Assembly (NCBI RefSeq): GCF_031454155.1 | Contig: NZ_JAVDQG010000005.1 | Coordinates: 248,001 to 312,000 of the forward strand | Source of the DNA: Desmospora profundinema | GTDB lineage: Bacteria > Bacillota > Bacilli > Thermoactinomycetales > DSM-45169 | DNA length: 64,000 nt | Reading direction: 5' to 3' | Shown here: one piece after another, positions 56,141-64,000 of the stretch | Numbering within the stretch: position 1 is the first letter of the stretch | Layout: every line of letters starts with the position of its first letter | Position numbers and translations under genes: made by a program | The notes under the pieces: generated by a model | Seen by the model: only the letters and a program-made list of their open reading frames with translations | The model's database searches: none | What the model was told of the DNA's origin: nothing

Positions 56141-56668
56141 TTAGTCGTTTTTCTTGCACCCCTCCCCGTCATGAAGAGCAAGGTCAGCCCGATAACGTTC
56201 CATATCCGGGTTTTCGTGGGCAATGCGGGCGGATGCAGCCGCAGCCACCCCTGCCACCAGATCGTCGAGAAAAACATGGATATTGCCGTCATGATTATTC
56301 AACCGGCTGAGAACGCCGGTTTTCGTTTTGTCCAAATAACCGAAGCTGGTTAAACCGATGGTTCCATATACATTGGTGATACTCAATGCCAGAATTTCAT
56401 CCAAACCGTACAACGGTTCATCCACTTCCAGCATCCGCTGCAGGGGCTGGGGAAGACGCTGTTCTTCCGACAGAGAGTCCAACGCCACACCTGTGATAAT
56501 GGCATACTGCACTTCCCGTTTCTGCAGCACATGCTCCACACTTTCCAGACACTGCTCTTTTCCTAATCCTTCGTGATACGGCTGTTGCAATTCATGGACA
56601 ATCTCGGCGATTTCATTCAAGGAGACGCCCCGTCTTTGGAGCAAGTCGACCACATGGCGGTAAAACAT
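56141..56668 (-). CDS. Phosphatidylglycerophosphatase A-like protein (YutG family)
   Basis: A 175-residue protein. LLQRRGVSLNEIAEIVHELQ, LQKREVQYAIITGVALD, YGLDEILALSITNVYGTIGL and VFLDDLVAGVAAAASARIAH align by eye with B. subtilis YutG of the PgpA family, although the classical PgpA has more membrane helices. The ATG chosen has AAGGTGG upstream and gives a usual family length; upstream in-frame starts exist. Proposed role in phospholipid metabolism. Confidence 0.8.
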   Translation of the reverse strand: MFYRHVVDLLQRRGVSLNEIAEIVHELQQPYHEGLGKEQCLESVEHVLQKREVQYAIITGVALDSLSEEQRLPQPLQRMLEVDEPLYGLDEILALSITNVYGTIGLTSFGYLDKTKTGVLSRLNNHDGNIHVFLDDLVAGVAAAASARIAHENPDMERYRADLALHDGEGCKKND

Positions 56669-56788
56669 AGGTCCACCTTCTTCGATCGGTTTCCATCCAG
56701 GATCTCGCACATCCATCATCCGTCTCGCCTCGATCACTTCGTTCCCGGATTTTCGGATCAAGCATGGTATATGGTATGATACCCGACG

Positions 56789-59700
56789 TTAGCGGGTGCG
56801 ACTACCGGTCTCCTTGATCCGAAAGGATGCGTTCCCCATTATTTCCTCCACCCGTCGCTTCAATTCTTCCGAGGGGCGCACACCGTATTTCTCCACCGGT
56901 AGCTCTAGAAGCCGACGGTTGCTTTCATAAAACAGACGAACCGGGGCCGTTCCTCTGTGATCCTGAAGCACATGTTTCAACCGATCCAGCGTGCCTGCAG
57001 ATTCTCGGTCGGGCACCACTTTGATATAAACAGCCCAAGTACGAACCCGTCGGGACGTTGTCTCCGAGCCTGTCTCCTTTCCTTCCCGTTGTAATCGCTC
57101 CAGATCTTCCACCGTATCCGCCAGGATTTTTACCCCCTCTTCATGTTGATTCACTCTGCCGGACACTTTTAGCGGCCGGTCCACTTGAAGTAGGGAGCGA
57201 TATTGACTCAGCACACGGGGGAACACCACCACTTCTGCTTGGGAAGCATAGTCTTCCAGAACGGCAAAGGCCATTGCCTCTCCTTTTTTAGTGGAGATCG
57301 GCTTTACCTCCACCAGAACTCCGCATACCCCTACCCGTTCACCATCCTGCAGACCTTCCAACTCCCCCAGGGTATGAGTAGAGTAGCGCCGGACTGCCTC
57401 CTGCCATTCATCTAGCGGGTGTCCGGAGAGGTACAAACCGAGCAGTTCGCGTTCCATCTCCAGTTGTTCCTTGGGGAGAAACGGCTTTACCCGCTCATAG
57501 CTGAACCGTGTCTCTCCTTGCGGTTCCTCCTCAAACAGGCGCAATTGGTCGGTGGATTGCTGCCGTTGAAAAGCACCTCCGGTTTCAAGTGCCTCGTCCA
57601 GCATCGCCAATTGTTTGGCCCGATCATCCGGCAATCCATCCATCGCCCCGCATTGAATCAACGATTCAATCACACGTCGATTGCACACCCGCAGATCGAC
57701 CCGGCGGCAAAAATCGAACAAATCGCGGAATGCTCCCTTCTTTGCCCTTTCTTCCAAGATGGATGAAATCGCATGGGTGCCTACATTTTTCACAGCAGCC
57801 AATCCAACACGGATTTTACCGTCTTTCACGGAAAAAACGCGTTCACTCGTATTGATATCGGGCAAATCCACCGTAAGCCCCATCCGCCGTCCGTCCTCGA
57901 TATACTCCGCCATCTTGTTATGACTTCCCATGACTGTAGTCAACAGGGCCGCCAAAAAGTAAAGCGGGTAATTCGCCTTCAAATAGGCCGTCTGATAAGC
58001 CAATACGGCATAGGCGGCAGAATGGCTACGATTAAAGCCGTAATTGGCAAAGCGGACAATCAGATCGTAGACCTTACGCCCCGTTTTTTCATCATACCCC
58101 TGAGCGAGGCTCCCCCGAACAAACGCCTCCCGCTGTTCGTCCAACAACTGGCGCTTTTTCTTGGATACGGCTCGGCGCAATAAGTCGGCCTGCCCCAGAC
58201 TGAAGCCGGCCATCCGTGCCGCAATCTGCATGATTTGCTCCTGATAGACAATAATGCCGTACGTATCCTTCAGGATCGATTCCAAATCGGGATGGGGATA
58301 TTCGATTGATTCCAACCCATGCTTGGCCCGGATAAAGCGGGGAATCTGCTCCATCGGACCGGGACGATAGAGGGCCAGAACCGCGATAATGTCTTCAAAG
58401 GTATGCGGTTTTAGTTCCCGCAACACTTTTCGCATCCCGGCCGATTCCATCTGAAACACTCCCGCCGTCTGCCCCCGGGACAGCAAACGATAGGTGGCGG
58501 GATCATCCATTTCCATCCCGTTAAAGTCAATCGCCACACCCTCCTGTTCCCGGATCGCCTCCACTGTCCGTTCGATCACGGTGAGATTGCGTAACCCCAG
58601 AAAATCCGCCTTTAACAGCCCGATCGCTTCCAACGCTTCCATCGGATACTGCGTCAACGAGATTCCGTCAGCCCCCTGCTCCAAGGGGACATGATCGGTC
58701 AAATCGCCCTGGGCGATCACCACTCCGGCGGCATGGGTGGAAGCATGCCGGGGAAAGCCCTCCACTTTCCGGACCGTTTCCATCATCCGTTCCACCCGTG
58801 GATGTGCACGAATCCAGCGATCCAGCTCTGAACCGGGCTGCCACACCTGGTCCAAGGTAACGCCCGGGCCGGATGGAATCCGTTTGGCCGTTTGATCCAC
58901 CTCACCATAAGGAAGCCCCATCACCCGTCCCACATCCCGCACGGCCGCACGGGGCGCCATCGTTCCGAACGTGATGATCTGGGCGACCCGATGGTCTCCA
59001 TACTTGCGGGTGACATACTCGATTACCTCATCCCGCCGTTCGTAGTTGAAATCGATGTCGATGTCCGGCATGTTGACCCGTTCCGGATTGAGGAACCGCT
59101 CAAACAACAATTGATACCGGATGGGATCCACGTCCGTGATAAACAACACATACGCCACCAGACTGCCGGCGGCAGATCCCCTACCAGGACCCACTGCAAT
59201 TCCTTGTAGCCGGGCAAAACGGATGAAATCCCACACAATGAGGAAGTAATCTTCAAACCCCATCCGGACAATCACCGACAGCTCGTAATCCAGCCGTTGA
59301 TACACTTCTTCCGATGGACGACCGTACCGCTTCACTGCCCCTTCCATACATTTTTGTTTGAGATAGGTGGCCGCATCCTGTCCATCCGGCACAGGAAAGC
59401 GGGGTAACAAGCGCTGTCCCAGAGGAACCTTTACCTCACACCGGTCGGCGATCCGTCGGGTATTGGCTACGGCTTCCGGTATATGAGCAAACAGACGTTC
59501 CATTTCCTCCGCCGTCTTCAGATAAAATTCACGAGAGGGAAAGCGCAGCCGATCCTCGTCTTCCAACCGTCGGTTCGTACCGATACACAACAGACAATCG
59601 TGCATCTCATGGTCATCCTGACGGGTATAGTGACTATCATTGGTAACCACCAGCGGGATATCCAGTTCTTTTGACAGCTGGATCAAATGGCGGTTTACCT

Positions 59701-60259
59701 TCTGTTGTTCTGGAAGACCGTGGTCTTGCAGTTCCAGATAAAAATGATCCGGACCGAAAATGTCCCGATACTCCAGAGCGAGGTGCCTGGCCTTTGTTAT
59801 GTTGTCCTCCAAAATCGCCTGGGGAATTTCCCCAGCCAGACAGGCACTGGTAGCGATCAATCCCGCTGCATGTTGACGCAAGATCGCTTTATCCACTCTG
59901 GGTTTATGGTGAAATCCTTCTAAATGGGCACGGGAGACCAATTTCATCAGGTTGCGGTACCCTTCGTCCGTTTCCGCCAACAACAAAAAGTGATGGATCC
60001 GTTGCTCCTTGCGGGAAGGGCGCTCCTCACGGTTACTCGGTGTCAGATATACCTCACAGCCGATGATGGGCTTCAAACCCGCTTCCCGGCAAGCCCGATA
60101 AAACGGAATGACTCCATACATCGCTCCATGATCGGTGATCGCCAAAGCGTCAAATCCAGCTTCTTTGGCTCGGCCCACCAGTTCCTGAATTCGGGATGCG
60201 CCGTCCAACAAGCTGTATTCTGTATGCACGTGCAAATGAACAAAGGATGCTTGTTTCAT
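56789..60259 (-). CDS. dnaE: DNA polymerase III alpha subunit DnaE
   Basis: A 1156-residue replicative polymerase. The PHP domain begins FVHLHVHTEYSLLDGASRIQ, the polymerase active site is in NMPDIDIDFNYERRDEV with GPGRGSAAGSLVAYVL, and the tau/clamp-side helix-hairpin-helix and OB fold follow (GVCGVLVEVKPISTKKGEAM). The start chosen matches the family N terminus (MKQASFVHLHVH); the frame runs 68 codons further upstream without similarity. Divergent from ytrH. Confidence 0.96.
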   Translation of the reverse strand: MKQASFVHLHVHTEYSLLDGASRIQELVGRAKEAGFDALAITDHGAMYGVIPFYRACREAGLKPIIGCEVYLTPSNREERPSRKEQRIHHFLLLAETDEGYRNLMKLVSRAHLEGFHHKPRVDKAILRQHAAGLIATSACLAGEIPQAILEDNITKARHLALEYRDIFGPDHFYLELQDHGLPEQQKVNRHLIQLSKELDIPLVVTNDSHYTRQDDHEMHDCLLCIGTNRRLEDEDRLRFPSREFYLKTAEEMERLFAHIPEAVANTRRIADRCEVKVPLGQRLLPRFPVPDGQDAATYLKQKCMEGAVKRYGRPSEEVYQRLDYELSVIVRMGFEDYFLIVWDFIRFARLQGIAVGPGRGSAAGSLVAYVLFITDVDPIRYQLLFERFLNPERVNMPDIDIDFNYERRDEVIEYVTRKYGDHRVAQIITFGTMAPRAAVRDVGRVMGLPYGEVDQTAKRIPSGPGVTLDQVWQPGSELDRWIRAHPRVERMMETVRKVEGFPRHASTHAAGVVIAQGDLTDHVPLEQGADGISLTQYPMEALEAIGLLKADFLGLRNLTVIERTVEAIREQEGVAIDFNGMEMDDPATYRLLSRGQTAGVFQMESAGMRKVLRELKPHTFEDIIAVLALYRPGPMEQIPRFIRAKHGLESIEYPHPDLESILKDTYGIIVYQEQIMQIAARMAGFSLGQADLLRRAVSKKKRQLLDEQREAFVRGSLAQGYDEKTGRKVYDLIVRFANYGFNRSHSAAYAVLAYQTAYLKANYPLYFLAALLTTVMGSHNKMAEYIEDGRRMGLTVDLPDINTSERVFSVKDGKIRVGLAAVKNVGTHAISSILEERAKKGAFRDLFDFCRRVDLRVCNRRVIESLIQCGAMDGLPDDRAKQLAMLDEALETGGAFQRQQSTDQLRLFEEEPQGETRFSYERVKPFLPKEQLEMERELLGLYLSGHPLDEWQEAVRRYSTHTLGELEGLQDGERVGVCGVLVEVKPISTKKGEAMAFAVLEDYASQAEVVVFPRVLSQYRSLLQVDRPLKVSGRVNQHEEGVKILADTVEDLERLQREGKETGSETTSRRVRTWAVYIKVVPDRESAGTLDRLKHVLQDHRGTAPVRLFYESNRRLLELPVEKYGVRPSEELKRRVEEIMGNASFRIKETGSRTR

Positions 60260-60374
60260 GGCGAGACCCCACCCCTCGCGGGGCATTCGGGCATTCCCTC
60301 CTTTTTCGTCGGCGGCATTTTCTTTTATTATACCGCAACAAAACAAAAGCCGAACATACCATCCCCTTTTTCCC

Positions 60375-60402
60375 TTCATAAACGAAAGCCCGTCTACATA
60401 CA
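60375..60402 (+). promoter_or_regulatory. Possible SigE-type promoter of ytrHI
   Basis: TTCATAAA (60375-60382) and CATACA (60397-60402), separated by 14 bases, resemble the mother-cell sigma-E consensus. In B. subtilis ytrHI is sigma-E controlled. ytrH starts 38 bases downstream. Confidence 0.45.
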
Positions 60403-60440
60403 GATGAAATAAGGAGCAATCGGCGGAAGGTGGGGGTTTC

Positions 60441-60767
60441 ATGGGTGATTTCTGGTCAACCACGATCCTAAATTATTTCATCGCCCTGGGTGTAGTGCTA
60501 GGCGGCACCCTCCTGGGGGGAATCGGTGCGTTTTTCGGCAATGAACCCCCCATGTACGCCATGCTGAAGTTGTCGGAGCAATTAAAGATCTGGGCACTGG
60601 TCGCAGCACTGGGCGGTACTTTTGATACCATCAAATCGTTTGAGGTGCACATTTTGGGCGGACACCTGCACCAAGTGTTCCAGCAGTTGGTTTTTATTCT
60701 CAGTGCTTTTTTTGGAGCCCATGTCGGAACCGTCCTCATCCGCTGGCTCATCCAGGGGGATTGGTGA
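60441..60767 (+). CDS. ytrH: Sporulation membrane protein YtrH
   Basis: A 108-residue membrane protein with about three helices (YFIALGVVLGGTLLGGIGAF, IWALVAALGGTFDTI, FILSAFFGAHVGTVLIRWLI), as expected for YtrH. The ATG follows GGAAGGTGGGGG. It pairs with ytrI one base downstream and is divergent from dnaE, the same arrangement as in B. subtilis. Confidence 0.9.
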   Translation: MGDFWSTTILNYFIALGVVLGGTLLGGIGAFFGNEPPMYAMLKLSEQLKIWALVAALGGTFDTIKSFEVHILGGHLHQVFQQLVFILSAFFGAHVGTVLIRWLIQGDW

Positions 60768-60768
60768 G

Positions 60769-61296
60769 ATGGAACAACCCGACAAGCGCTTTCGCCACCT
60801 CCGGCTGTGGATTGTTTTTGGCCTGGGGATCCTGGCCGGATCGGTTATCATGACTTTCTTTTACGGACAAAAGCTGGACAGCCTGTATCTGGAACGAGAT
60901 GCCCTCTATTACGCCAACAACCAAAAAAATAAGGAAATCCGCTTATTGCGGGAAGATATGGATAAACAAGCGGAACGACACGCCCGCCGAAATCAAAATT
61001 CTGACCAGATCGAAAAAGTGGCGGTAGAGGTGGAGAGTGATGAAGCGTTTGGACAGGAAGCGATCAAAGAAAAAGTGGAAGAAATTCTTCAGCCTTTTGT
61101 GGGGAAATCGATTCACTGGGTCAGTAACAATCCGGATGTATTGGACACGATGTTAAAAGAGCGGTCGATTCAGGGGAAAAATAAGACCCAACTGGAAATT
61201 CGCCTGAAATACCTCGCATTTCTTGACACCCAACTGAAAGTGTGGGTCCAAGCCCGTGAAATTTCTGACAAAGATGTGTCCTTAGCGGATGAATGA
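60769..61296 (+). CDS. ytrI: Sporulation membrane protein YtrI
   Basis: A 175-residue protein: cytoplasmic stub, one helix (LWIVFGLGILAGSVIMTFFY), then a coiled-coil region (SLYLERDALYYANNQKNKEI) and a C-terminal domain with KSIHWVSNNPDVLDTML. The ATG lies 1 base after the ytrH stop and uses the GGTGAG at its end. Needed for normal sporulation with YtrH in B. subtilis. Confidence 0.88.
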   Translation: MEQPDKRFRHLRLWIVFGLGILAGSVIMTFFYGQKLDSLYLERDALYYANNQKNKEIRLLREDMDKQAERHARRNQNSDQIEKVAVEVESDEAFGQEAIKEKVEEILQPFVGKSIHWVSNNPDVLDTMLKERSIQGKNKTQLEIRLKYLAFLDTQLKVWVQAREISDKDVSLADE

Positions 61297-61349
61297 TCGC
61301 TTTCCTTCCCTTTCTGGTGTATGATAGAAATATGGAAGGGGGGATGGCT

Positions 61350-61583
61350 TTGATTATCAGCCGCAGACAGTTGGCAAGAGCAAAGGTCGAGAAGCTGAAA
61401 AAAGGATATTCCGCATACGCGGAAACGAAGGAAGTGGCACAGCTGATTCAAAAAGAATTGGATGCCATCGGTTTTCCCGTTCATGTAGACCAAACTTCCA
61501 TCGGTTACTGGTTTATCCCGGAAATTCAGGGAGAGCTTCCTCACCCGACGTGCCCCCCGAATTCTCTAGAGTCTCCCCGGTAA
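61350..61583 (+). CDS. Small hypothetical protein at the position of nrnA
   Basis: A 77-residue protein beginning MIISRRQLARAKVEKLKKGY, basic, with a second part IQKELDAIGFPVHVDQTSIG. I do not recognise it. The TTG was chosen because GGGGGG lies six bases upstream; ATGs at 61332 and 61344 are alternatives. It follows ytrI by about 50 bases and precedes a terminator. In B. subtilis the next gene here is nrnA. Confidence 0.55.
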   Translation: MIISRRQLARAKVEKLKKGYSAYAETKEVAQLIQKELDAIGFPVHVDQTSIGYWFIPEIQGELPHPTCPPNSLESPR

Positions 61584-61594
61584 GGAGAACTTGT

Positions 61595-61630
61595 CGCGCC
61601 TCTTTGCCAACGGCAAAAAGGCGCCTTTTG
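61595..61630 (+). terminator. Terminator after the small gene
   Basis: GCGCCTCTTTGCC pairs with GGCAAAAAGGCGC (61595-61625), then TTTTGTT. Confidence 0.75.
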
Positions 61631-61661
61631 TTCATGGAAGTCGTTGTTGGAGGAGATTGTC

Positions 61662-61949
61662 ATGGAGTGGTTACTCGTTTTGCTGATCATCGTCATCCTG
61701 TTCACCGCGGTCCGCACCTTTTCCAGCAGTCTGTCATCCCGCCGCAGCGAAGGGGTGGACCGTGCCAAGCACCGGGCACAGATGAACATCAATATGGGTG
61801 TCATGTTTATCGCCGTCGCGGTGTTGCAGGGAATTTCACTGTCTGGATCCTGGATCCGTCTTGTTCTTCTTCTCCTGATCGGATTGCTGGGGATCTACAA
61901 CTTCATCCATGGCGTTCGAACGTGGCAGGCACTTCAAAACACGAAGTGA
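61662..61949 (+). CDS. ytpI: YtpI-like membrane protein
   Basis: A 95-residue membrane protein with three hydrophobic segments (WLLVLLIIVILFTAVRTF; INMGVMFIAVAVLQGI; IRLVLLLLIGLLGIYNFIHG), matching YtpI. The ATG follows GGAGGAG. It keeps the B. subtilis position next to ytoI. Confidence 0.8.
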   Translation: MEWLLVLLIIVILFTAVRTFSSSLSSRRSEGVDRAKHRAQMNINMGVMFIAVAVLQGISLSGSWIRLVLLLLIGLLGIYNFIHGVRTWQALQNTK

Positions 61950-61980
61950 TCCTGCTGGATCGATCCATTATAAACGAGCA

Positions 61981-62020
61981 AAACCCGTCCTGCCGGTGAA
62001 ACCGGCAAGGGCGGGTTTTT
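61981..62020. terminator. Bidirectional terminator between ytpI and ytoI
   Basis: AAACCCGTCCTGCCGGT and ACCGGCAAGGGCGGGTTT form a hairpin with flanking A/T runs. Confidence 0.85.
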
Positions 62021-62031
62021 ACCATCGCGAT

Positions 62032-62086
62032 GCACTCATCGAGCACAAGTCTCGCCTCGGTCACGTTCGTTCCCGGGTCTCGCTAT
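62032..62086 (+). repeat. Stand-alone copy of the 54-base cassette
   Basis: GCACTCATCGAGCACAAG to GGGTCTCGCTATG, nearly identical to the cassettes at 16021-16074 and 16210-16263 but without the surrounding MITE-like arms. It lies directly after the ytoI stop codon. Confidence 0.65.
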
Positions 62087-62088
62087 GA

Positions 62089-63402
62089 TCAGCGTTCGAT
62101 CAGTTGGGCCGTAATGACTCCTTTGGCCACCATCTGGCCGCTATCAAAAACCTCCAGATCTACTTTCCCCACTTTTCGTCCCAGGTCGATCAACCGGGGA
62201 ACCAATACAATTTCCCGTTCCAATTGAACCGGTTTTAACGTGTACAGGTGAAAATGATCTGCCACCATATCCCCCCGATGTTGTCTGCGCAAGCGGCGGA
62301 AGGCCGCCTCGGTCATGAGAGAAGTGAGAACCCCGGTACTGAGATTGCCCAAGGGATCCGTCATTTGCGGCGTAACCACTCCTTTATAAGCAATCTCCCC
62401 GTTTTTCTCCCTCACTTCTTCAAAACCACGAAACACCAGATCATTGATCGTTTCCCCCACTTGCGGTTGCTTCTGCATATACTGCAGGGACTTGATCACA
62501 TCCTGACGGCTGATCACCCCCAGCAAGTGATGTTGCTGATTTACGACTGGCAACAGTTCGATCCCTTCCCACACCATCTCGTGAGCCGCCGCAGCCAGGG
62601 AGGTTTTGGGAGTAACCGTAATAGGATGGCGAGTCATCACCTTTTCAATCCGGTCGTTCCATTCATGGCCTACGACGTCTTTAGCCGTCACCATTCCATG
62701 CAACTTGCCCGCTTCGTCCACGACGGGATAGCGGCTGTGACCGGTATCCCGAACCGATGCATGAAAATTGGACACCCGATCATCCAGTCGAAGATAGATG
62801 GGCGGTTGATCCGGTGACAGCATGTCCTCCACCAGAAGAATCTCCTTTTTGATCAGACGGTCGTAGATGGCCCGATTGATCATGGCCGCCACGGTGAAGG
62901 TGTCGTACGAGCAGGAGATGACCGGCAATTCCATGCGGTCGGCCACCTCTTTCACTTCATCGGTGGCATCAAACCCCCCGGTGATCAATACCGCCGCACC
63001 CCGCTCCAAAGAGATACGATGGGCTTGGTCGCGGTTTCCCACAATCAACAGACTGTCCGGTTCTACATATTTGATCATGTCATCCAGCTTCATCGCTCCG
63101 ATGACGAACCGATTGAGTGTCTTGTGCAGCCCCGCGATCCCCCCAAGCACATGTCCGTCCACAATATTGACTACTTCGGCATAAGTGAGACGCTCGATTT
63201 CGGAACGGTTCTTTTTTTCAATCCGGACGGTACCCACCCGTTCCACCGTCGACACCAATCCCTGATTTTGGGCCTCTTTAATCGCCCGATAAGCCGTCCC
63301 TTCGCTTACTTCCATCTCTCTTGCTATCTGTCGGACGGATATTTTATGGCCGATATCCAACTGCTCTATGTACCGGATGATACGCTCATGTTTGGTGGGC
63401 AC
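62089..63402 (-). CDS. ytoI: YtoI-like CBS/DRTGG-domain regulator
   Basis: A 437-residue protein: an N-terminal HTH (KISVRQIAREMEVSEGTAYR), a DRTGG domain (LTYAEVVNIVDGHVLGG), two CBS domains (HSRYPVVDEAGKLHGMVTAK, LLPVVNQQHHLLGVISRQDV) and a hot-dog domain at the C terminus (LTSLMTEAAFRRLRRQHRGD). The GTG start (MPTKHERIIRY) is preferred because it gives the length I recall for B. subtilis YtoI. It probably senses an adenyl nucleotide; the target is unknown. Confidence 0.88.
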   Translation of the reverse strand: MPTKHERIIRYIEQLDIGHKISVRQIAREMEVSEGTAYRAIKEAQNQGLVSTVERVGTVRIEKKNRSEIERLTYAEVVNIVDGHVLGGIAGLHKTLNRFVIGAMKLDDMIKYVEPDSLLIVGNRDQAHRISLERGAAVLITGGFDATDEVKEVADRMELPVISCSYDTFTVAAMINRAIYDRLIKKEILLVEDMLSPDQPPIYLRLDDRVSNFHASVRDTGHSRYPVVDEAGKLHGMVTAKDVVGHEWNDRIEKVMTRHPITVTPKTSLAAAAHEMVWEGIELLPVVNQQHHLLGVISRQDVIKSLQYMQKQPQVGETINDLVFRGFEEVREKNGEIAYKGVVTPQMTDPLGNLSTGVLTSLMTEAAFRRLRRQHRGDMVADHFHLYTLKPVQLEREIVLVPRLIDLGRKVGKVDLEVFDSGQMVAKGVITAQLIER

Positions 63403-63477
63403 CTCAAACTCACTTCTTTCCGCATGATTTGACCCGTTTTCTTCCACATTATACACAACATCCGGCCGACTCCAAAA

Positions 63478-63501
63478 GAAAAAAAGGAAGGTTTCCCTTC
63501 C
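63478..63501 (-). terminator. Terminator after the small membrane protein gene
   Basis: Minus strand GGAAGGGAAACCTTCC (63486-63501) followed by TTTTTTTC. Confidence 0.8.
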
Positions 63502-63571
63502 AGAACGACCATTTGGGAAAGTTTCGCCCAAAAGAGAGGATGCCCTTCCTCCTCTTGTCAACTTCCTTCTA

Positions 63572-63838
63572 TTAAAAGCGAAGCCGGGTTCTTTGGCGTC
63601 TCCGTTGCGATTCCAACCAGCGTCTGCGACGATCCGCTTCGGAACGCCGTCGATTTTCCTGGTCGACTTGCAATACCATCCGCCAGTTGGCCGCAATGAC
63701 GAGATAGGCAAAAACGAGCCAGGAGACGGCAAACAGATTCCCCATCCATGATTCTCCCCCCACCGGCAAGCGAGGCACCGCGATCACCAACAACATCAAG
63801 GCAAAAATCAGTGAAACCCCGTATTTGTTGTTCCACAT
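63572..63838 (-). CDS. Small membrane protein with basic tail
   Basis: An 88-residue protein: two helices (GVSLIFALMLLVIAVPRLPV; LFAVSWLVFAYLVIAANWRM) and a 30-residue C-terminal tail rich in Arg and Gln (RRRSEADRRRRWLESQRRRQ). The ATG follows GGAGGAG. I do not recognise the family; the tail could bind nucleic acid or acidic lipid. It is terminated separately from ytoI. Confidence 0.7.
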   Translation of the reverse strand: MWNNKYGVSLIFALMLLVIAVPRLPVGGESWMGNLFAVSWLVFAYLVIAANWRMVLQVDQENRRRSEADRRRRWLESQRRRQRTRLRF

Positions 63839-63924
63839 CCGGATATCTCCTCCTTGTCTACTTCATCCTACGGATGAAAGAGGAGAATCATGCAAAAAAA
63901 AGAGCCGGTGGGTTTCACCGTCTC

Positions 63925-63952
63925 AAAAATAGGGGGTTTTCATCCTATTTTT
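63925..63952. terminator. Possible bidirectional terminator near the window end
   Basis: AAAATAGG and CCTATTTT flank a 10-base loop. No gene end is visible beside it, so it may serve a gene beyond the window. Confidence 0.4.
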
Positions 63953-64000
63953 AGGGTAGTGGTTCGATATTACAGCGAGGTTACATCGGATTTACAGTTT

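Overview
The window comes from a moderately GC-rich, endospore-forming member of the Bacillota. The sporulation pair ytrH/ytrI, a T-box and a SAM-I riboswitch, and long stretches of gene order known from Bacillus subtilis (citZ-icd-mdh-phoP-phoR; accD-accA-pfkA-pyk; ytpI/ytoI next to dnaE) all point that way. A Thermoactinomycetaceae-like genus is my best guess, but that is inference. I saw no rRNA or tRNA gene and no CRISPR array.

Region 1 (1-8.6 kb, minus strand, visibly AT-richer than the rest) is a tightly packed biosynthetic operon that I cannot match to a known pathway. It encodes an ATP-grasp ligase, a PaaK-like adenylating enzyme, an alpha/alpha-toroid (cyclase/prenyltransferase-repeat) protein, a two-repeat tautomerase, a stand-alone carrier protein, an acyl-CoA-synthetase-like enzyme, a second PaaK-like enzyme and an amidase cut by the window edge. 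An orphan winged-helix regulator lies just upstream. This is the best candidate for an undescribed system.

Region 2 (9-16 kb) is an appDFABC-type oligopeptide transporter operon whose appC has an apparent frameshift near its start, then a membrane protein of unknown function. Region 3 (16-22.6 kb) has proBA under a proline T-box, cadCA (metal sensor and efflux ATPase) with two tandem operator-like repeats, several MITE-like repeats, and a decayed coding stretch. Region 4 (22.5-29.7 kb) is phoPR-pstSCAB-phoU, with a Pho box before pstS. Region 5 (29.8-43.5 kb) is central carbon metabolism: a MaoC-like protein, mdh, icd, citZ, ytvI, fxsA, a thioesterase, pyk, pfkA, accA, accD, a GntR regulator and malic enzyme.

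Region 6 (43.7-53.3 kb) is sulfate assimilation and siroheme synthesis. A SAM riboswitch precedes yezD, cysH, cysP, sat, cysC, a ferredoxin-type sulfite reductase, a DUF3906-like gene and the SUMT gene; ydbS/ydbT and sirC follow. These genes lie between malic enzyme and dnaE, which are neighbours in B. subtilis, so this is an accessory block. Region 7 (53.3-64 kb) has two divergent XRE regulators, an acetyltransferase, a short YidC-like protein, a PgpA/YutG-like protein, dnaE, ytrH, ytrI, a small unknown gene where nrnA is expected, ytpI, ytoI and a small membrane protein.

Many start codons were moved to GTG/TTG/ATG sites with good Shine-Dalgarno spacing; these choices are explained entry by entry.
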